64,000 bases of DNA from Notospermus geniculatus (taxonomy: Eukaryota; Nemertea; Pilidiophora; Heteronemertea; Lineidae). The DNA is taken from contig NMRB01000100.1 of assembly GCA_002633025.1 (NCBI GenBank), forward strand, positions 46,390 to 110,389, read 5' to 3'. How positions within the stretch are numbered: the stretch's first letter is position 1; the number at the start of each line of letters is the position of its first letter. The notes under the pieces were generated by a model. That model ran no database searches. It was not told where the DNA came from and saw nothing but the letters and a program-made list of their open reading frames with translations. The position numbers and the translations under genes are program-made. Shown here in pieces: positions 59,501-64,000 of the stretch.

Positions 59501-62144
59501 TGCACTTTATAGTTAGGAAATTCTTTGAAATTGGTCATGAAAACAGTTTGTAGGTTCTTGGCAGTTTTGTAGGTTCATGGCAGTTTTGTAGGTTCATGGC
59601 AGTTTTGTAGGTTCATGGCAGTTTTGTAGGTTTGTGGCAGTTTTGTAGGTTTGTGGCAGTTTTATAGGTTCTTGGCAGTTTTGTAGGCTCTTGGCAGTTT
59701 TGTAGGTTCATGGTAGTTCTGTAGGTTCATGGCAGTTTTGTAAGTTCGTGGCAGTTTTGTAGGTTTGTGGCAGTTCTGTAGGTTCGTAGCAGTTTCGTGG
59801 GTTCTTGGCAGTTTTGTAGGAATTGTTCCATTGTGTTTGCAGGTAGACAAACAGCGATTATTAGAAAGAATAAACTACAAGACACAACAACTCCAGGAGT
59901 TAATTCTGCAGGTGAGACGCGAACTCAATTATGACCCCCTCACCTAGGTAACACTTCACAGGATGTTTTTCCCCTGGGCTTGACGCATTGATGATACCCT
60001 GCTGCTTTTGTATCTCTGGTACAGCTACTGTTTGAAGGCATTGCCTTGATTTATGTGAGAGCAAGTTAGAGTCATGAGTCAGTAAATGTCGAGTACAGGA
60101 AATTTGACATTGGAGGGCCTACACCATGAAAGAGTCTATGATGGTAAAAGGCACTATTGACTCCAGAAGTGATCAGTGGGAATGTTGTTCATTGAAGTAA
60201 CAGCTGTACTCTACACAGCAGTGTACTTGATAATACATGATAGAGCTTTTACTTTGATTGTCCACGTTCCCACTGTTTACCAATGGAGATAGTACCTGTA
60301 ACCACTTGAGGTCAAATTTGTCGCAGAGTACTGAGATTCTGTCCCATAGCTGGAAATGGTAAAAAATGGATATCCCGCAATTCCAACCAGTTCACAGTTA
60401 AATCTTTTCTCTTTTCAGCAAATTGCTTTCAAGAATTTGGTCCAGCGTAATCGTGACTTGCAGCGCACACAGGGTCCGCCACCTACCAACTCCGCCATTC
60501 ATCTCCCATATATCATTGTAAACACAAGTAAAAAGACCGTTATAGACTGTAGTATATCAAATGACAAGTAAGTAACTATCTATAATCAGTAATGAACATT
60601 CACTCGGGGAATGCGGTATCCACTCGCCAAATCAGCAGTGGCTATTTGGTCTCTGATATAGTGAATTTATTTGTTAATTGGCTCACTCAGTAAACTGAAA
60701 CATGCACCTAAACTTTATATCCAAGGTGCTTTTTTACTCGAGAACTTATTATTTGACTAACACAAATACCTTTCAGTTAAAATTTTTGTTGAAAAGGCAA
60801 TTTAAGCTACCTCTGTTCACTCTTGCGCTCTGTACCTTTCAGATATGAATATCTCTTTAATTTTGACAATACATTTGAAATTCATGATGATATTGAAGTC
60901 CTGAAGCGAATGGGCATGGCCTACGGCTTAGAGAAGGGCCAAGCAAAAGGGGAGCATATTAAGATGGCTTCTAAACTTGTACCAAAGGCTCTGGAACCAT
61001 ACGTTCTAGGTAAGGATACACACCGTGAATATCTCACAACACATGCAACGGCATTTTCTTTCCCCGAGATCAAAGCATTCTCTTGCTGTTGTGCGTTTCA
61101 TACATTTCGAACAGAGTGATGCGTGAACCCCCACTAAGCATGTTTGAATTACAGTAATTTCCAATTTCTTTATGGTAATTTCTGGCTAACACAATTGCCT
61201 GGTGCACCTGTGATGTTCTGTGCTGCCCTCTAGAGGTATATGTAAGAACTAAGTAATGTAGTCAGGAGTTCATAATAGGTGCTCTCAGAGAGACAACTTT
61301 TATGAGAAAAGTCTCATGTGGAAGAGCCCTTTTACTGTGTGATTGGTTGATGGCATTTCGGCTGCAAATGAATGAAATGTTTGGAGCCTGAAGCCTACCA
61401 ACCATCTAGTTACCTGGCCTTTGCTTGTAAAGATACTTTGATGAATTCTGTATGTGACCTGCTCTGGCAAAGAGACACATGTTGCTCAGAAGGTGAGCCT
61501 CAACGAACTAAGATGGCACCAGGAGAGAATGGAAGAAATAGATTGTTTCTGATTTCATAATAGACAGACAATACTGAAACTGACGAACATTTGGTCTCAA
61601 CCTGCCATGCTAAGAGCGACATGCGTCTGCTTTTGCCAGAGTGGGTCACATATGCTCCTGAGATACTTATCATAGCTCTCTTTTTCCAAGAACTAGGTCA
61701 AGGAAAATCCTCCACAACAGTGATGCCTGGTCCAAGCGGCGTTCGTCGAGCAGAGGCAGCTGCCTCATCTGCCCGGTAAGATCTTCCACTGTGGGTGGTT
61801 GTGGTGTTCCTACTGCTATTAGCAGAAAACAACTAAATTCTAGGGCAGACCAGTCAAAAGAATTGTTCGACTCATTCCTGGGGATATAGTAGTACAGTAT
61901 TCCATTCTGATTCCCTACTCTTCATTTCAGAATTCGGTCTGCGGAAACTCTTGCACTCCCTCTTGGCGCAACTTCGGATGCTACAGATGCTGAGGTTGCC
62001 ATGGCAAACCAAAATGCTCTCTCACGACAGTCTAGCGTTGGATCATTCTCAGATATGGCGCCGTCAAGGGGCGCGACCGACACGCCGTCAGAAATGGGAT
62101 TCAGTGATGATGATGAATCAGAGAGATCCAGTCCCGTGGAGTAG
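44565..62144 (+). CDS. TFDP1: DP transcription factor, E2F dimerisation partner
   Basis: Exons: 44565-44610, 45302-45411, 47233-47319, 50595-50667, 52379-52485, 53067-53236, 57970-58132, 59346-59489, 59843-59911, 60419-60567, 60843-61009, 61691-61775, 61931-62144. All are GT-AG with continuous phase and encode 527 residues. The winged-helix DNA-binding domain spans exons 7-8, from [18 protein letters not shown] through the contact motif [10 protein letters not shown] to [10 protein letters not shown]. The DEF-box region ending NLEV, then a leucine-rich helix (QQLQELILQ) and the marked-box region ([31 protein letters not shown]), follow in the vertebrate order. The tail is acidic and Ser-rich. 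It pairs with E2F to drive S-phase genes. Exons 4-13 are firm. Exon 1 is the weakest, chosen because ATGGCTACTTC runs to a donor in the phase that exon 2 needs. Exon 3 could be an alternative start (ATG at 47261). The gap in intron 2 could hide an exon. Confidence 0.93.
45797..46691. other. assembly gap (895 Ns)
   Basis: A run of N inside TFDP1 intron 2, between exons at 45302-45411 and 47233-47319. Those two exons join in frame without it, but an alternative exon could be hidden. Confidence 1.
53474..53680. mobile_element. MITE with pogo/Tigger-like ends
   Basis: The right end reads CTGTCCTAAATAGAGAGGTTCTACTG followed by TA; its inverse, CAGTAGAACCTCTCTA, resembles pogo/Tigger termini. The left end near 53474 (CAGTGGTAGCACTCAGAGTG) is more decayed. 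The interior has AAGGACACCAAATTTCAG, repeated twice, and GTAATCAGGACACC. Related fragments occur at 37.6, 48.0, 49.8, 54.0 and 63.2 kb. Confidence 0.6.
53713..53825. mobile_element. MITE fragment related to the element at 54927
   Basis: It shares CAATATAATTGCACAATATG, CAATCTTTCTTCTA and CCCATATTGTGCAATAATATT with the element at 54927-55086, in the same order, but its outer ends are missing or diverged. Confidence 0.7.
54927..55086. mobile_element. 160-bp MITE with GCCCATACACG ends
   Basis: The left arm reads AAGCTGCCCATACACGATCA, the right arm is the inverse GCGCCGTGTATGGGCGGCTTT, and the inner arms repeat ATATTATTGCACAATATG. The arms together make up roughly half of the element. It lies in TFDP1 intron 6. 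There is no transposase. Confidence 0.85.
55297..55340. repeat. inverted repeat, 16-base arms
   Basis: GGTATTCATTGGAAAG and its exact reverse complement CTTTCCAATGAATACC flank 12 bases. It lies in TFDP1 intron 6. Similar single arms (GGTATTCATCAGAGAG) occur near 26037, so this may be the core of a dispersed element. Confidence 0.75.
57726..57813. mobile_element. 88-bp mariner-type foldback MITE
   Basis: TA flanks CAGGGTGGGCCAGAGAAAG on the left and its inverse ending CCCACCCTG on the right. The arms are about 30 bases, perfect, and enclose a short loop. TACAGGGTG ends with a TA target are typical of mariner-type elements. It lies in TFDP1 intron 6, about 160 bases before the exon at 57970. 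Confidence 0.85.
58890..59210. repeat. degenerate minisatellite, GTAGGTTCATGGCA type, left of TFDP1 exon 8
   Basis: Roughly a dozen units built on TGTAGGTTCATGGCAG, with lengths varying from about 18 to 30 bases and inserted ATGCATG or TACATGTA words. It ends about 135 bases before exon 8 (59346). Confidence 0.85.
59543..59821. repeat. regular minisatellite, 19-20 bp unit, right of TFDP1 exon 8
   Basis: About 14 units of TTTGTAGGTTCATGGCAG, with small substitutions (TTCTTGG, TTTGTGG). It starts about 50 bases after exon 8 and ends about 20 bases before exon 9 (59843), so it fills almost the whole intron. The unit matches the array on the other side of exon 8. Confidence 0.92.
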
Positions 62145-62495
62145 ATGTCCTCTTCACCAATTTTGAAATAGTTTGAAGATCCTCGAAACCTCATCAGATT
62201 TGTCGCTGATTCGTCACAGCTTTCAAACCAAGCTTCCTTCGTGTGTGACCTTGATGTCAGTGTTGTTCAGGGAAATAAGACCAGGAATGGCTTGTTGGAG
62301 TAACAAGACCATGAAAGCATTCAAACAAACATTTCAGTAGCATTGAAATTAAAACTAGGAGTTGTAGAATCACCGTAGTGCACGCTTGAAATCTTTTCCT
62401 CCTGTACTCTGCAGCCTCGTACGGTTTTGTTAGACTCTTTTCCCACGATATTCACATGTTTCACTGTCGAGCACCCTTCCAGAGAAAACCTGGAA

Positions 62496-62501
62496 AATAA
62501 A
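62496..62501 (+). promoter_or_regulatory. polyadenylation signal, TFDP1
   Basis: AATAAA lies 352 bases after the stop codon. A second AATAAA lies at 62677-62682. Either or both could be used. Confidence 0.45.
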
Positions 62502-63692
62502 GTGATTAAATTGGAGCGGTTTTGAGGAGTGAGTGGTCGTCATTGAAATTTCATTCTTCGGTCCGCTATGGCTGACGAATTGTTCTGAAGACGGGTTGTG
62601 TTTATGAAAGCACCGTGTGGTGGCAGCACTGATCAAAATGTAGGCAGCTACTGCGGGTTACCACGGAGATAAGATAAATAAACCTTGCAGCTATACATTC
62701 ATAGAAACGATGGATCAGTGTCGTTCAGAAAATACATTGCTATCGGCAGTTGACACTTTTGTACATACTTTGTCATTGAAAAATTCATAAAAGAAGTAAG
62801 TGTTCTTTGGGGAGGATTATTATTTTGCTGATGGAAAAAGCTACTTGCGGACTTCGTTCCATGTTTCAAGACTTCTTGATTTCCTGTTTCTCTAGTGATG
62901 ACATAATAAGAGACACATGCTATGTTATCTACATAGAAATATATGCAGCATGTTTCCACAGCTGCACAGCAAAGGAAAATCTGTTATTTTTTTTCTGCTC
63001 AGTGCAAACTTCTGGATTACCGCCTGTTTGTAAGTGCTTGATGTTCGAAGCTGTGCAGTTGCCTGGAACTTGTGCTTTTGGTTCATGAGGATACTCGCTA
63101 TTGACAGTGCCACAGTGAACCTCATTTTGTGGATAACTCAGCCAGGAGGACTTTTCTGCAAGGAGACCAAAATCCAGTCCTTAATCGGCTCTGTCGGAGC
63201 TTTGTAAACAGTCCACCTCTCATTAGGAGTTGTCAGTCAGTTGACCAATAGGAGTCGGTATGGTCCAGTTCAATGCCTACTGGACCCATTCATGACCAAT
63301 TGGGAGAATTATATGCTGTACTGGTTTGGTGCTGTCTTTTGGCAACAAGTGCCCCTGGCCGCTCCTTAGGGGTATTTTCAGTCTGAAAAGGTCTTGATAG
63401 AGAGGTTTCACTGCACCGTGTGGATGTAATTAAGTCTGTATTCATCAGCTTGAGCTGAACATGAGGGGAAATCTGTCCATTCCTATAGCTTGACCATGTT
63501 GAATTTTTCAGCACTATGTGCTGTGTAAAGGGTCAATGAATTTGCCCAATTAACTCTTATCAATGTTCCTTCAAGGACACAATATTGATTTATAATTTGC
63601 TGCGGGTCCTTGGGTCCATTTTGAGCATGAGCCCCCCCCCCCTCCAAAAAAAAGGGGAAGTCTGATAGTTTCTGGAGTCTATTTGAGGCTCA

Positions 63693-63849
63693 GGGCCCGG
63701 TTGCACGAAACTCGGGACAGCGCTATCTTGGTGTTAGCACTAACTTGATGTTAAATGACGTAAAAGAACAATGGATTTTTACGTCATCTAACATGAAGAT
63801 AGCGCTAACACCAAGATAGCGCTGTCGTGAGTTTCGTGCAACCGGGCCC
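63693..63849. mobile_element. 157-bp foldback MITE with GGGCCCGGTTGCACGAAAC ends
   Basis: The two arms are near-perfect inverses for about 70 bases each, from GGGCCCGGTTGCACGAAAC through AGCGCTATCTTGGTGTTAGC to TGACGTAAAA. Only about 15 bases separate them. Mismatches are few, so it is young or conserved. No coding content. Confidence 0.92.
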
Positions 63850-64000
63850 AGTTCATGATGATCTCTAAGATAGTGTGTTCAGCCATTTAGTTCTAATGTA
63901 GAAATCGTGTATTGACTCTACGGCTTGGTATGGTTCATCAGACTAGTGACCCACTGATATCTGGGCATTCAAGTCTGCAGAAAGTAGATCCAACGTTCGG

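Larger units (their letters stand above)
62145..64000. other. 3' flank of TFDP1
   Basis: It contains the TFDP1 3' untranslated region with AATAAA candidates at 62496 and 62677, decayed pogo-like repeat sequence at about 63140-63415 (ending ATAGAGAGGTTTCACTGCA) and a MITE at 63693. No further gene recognised. Confidence 0.55.

Noticed and set aside
59543-59821. Regular 19-20 base repeats that could suggest a CRISPR array
   Set aside because: Units are head to tail without unique spacers, and the locus is an animal intron. It is a minisatellite.

Overview
This is a piece of a eukaryotic (animal) genome. Its genes are split by GT-AG introns, it carries many short inverted-repeat transposons and one tRNA-type SINE, and it has one assembly gap (Ns at 45797-46691). 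The very common palindrome around TAGGCCTA, and a single CEP63/DEUP1-type gene beside a single DP transcription factor gene, fit a marine invertebrate, most likely a deuterostome such as an echinoderm, hemichordate or amphioxus. I infer the phylum from general sequence style and hold it loosely.

Left part, 2.0-24.9 kb, minus strand: an unequal tandem duplication. Unit 1 is 2021-12619 and unit 2 is 12629-24927, separated by 9 bases. Each unit carries the same two genes. The first is a large type I membrane protein with a signal peptide, a Ser/Thr/Pro-rich mucin-like stalk, one C-type lectin domain, four sushi/CCP domains, one transmembrane helix and a short tail (897 aa in unit 1, 900 aa in unit 2; all nine introns phase 1). 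The second is a cytosolic sulfotransferase. The unit 2 sulfotransferase is complete (six coding exons, 297 aa). The unit 1 copy has lost exon 2, which carries part of the PAPS loop and the catalytic His, and has also lost its promoter and 5' leader, so it is a pseudogene. Since duplication the two units have gained different elements: a 1.4-kb CACTG-ended element and a SINE in unit 2, and a MITE and a long hairpin in unit 1.

Middle, 24.9-35.7 kb: no gene I can identify with confidence. It holds a cluster of four CCAAT boxes that probably belongs to the intact sulfotransferase promoter, a possible first exon starting ATGGCGGCC on the minus strand, twin CRE sites, a perfect palindrome and a 548-bp MITE.

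Right part, 35.7-62.2 kb, plus strand: two conserved cell-cycle genes head to tail. CEP63/DEUP1 (centriole assembly coiled-coil protein, 16 coding exons, 922 aa) is followed 1.7 kb later by TFDP1 (DP, the E2F dimerisation partner, 13 coding exons modelled, 527 aa). TFDP1 has a promoter-like block with a perfect NRF-1 palindrome, an E-box and a CCAAT box. Its long introns hold several MITE families and two minisatellites that bracket one DNA-binding exon.

All exon models were built by hand from splice signals, reading-frame continuity and recognised protein families. No transcript data were available.
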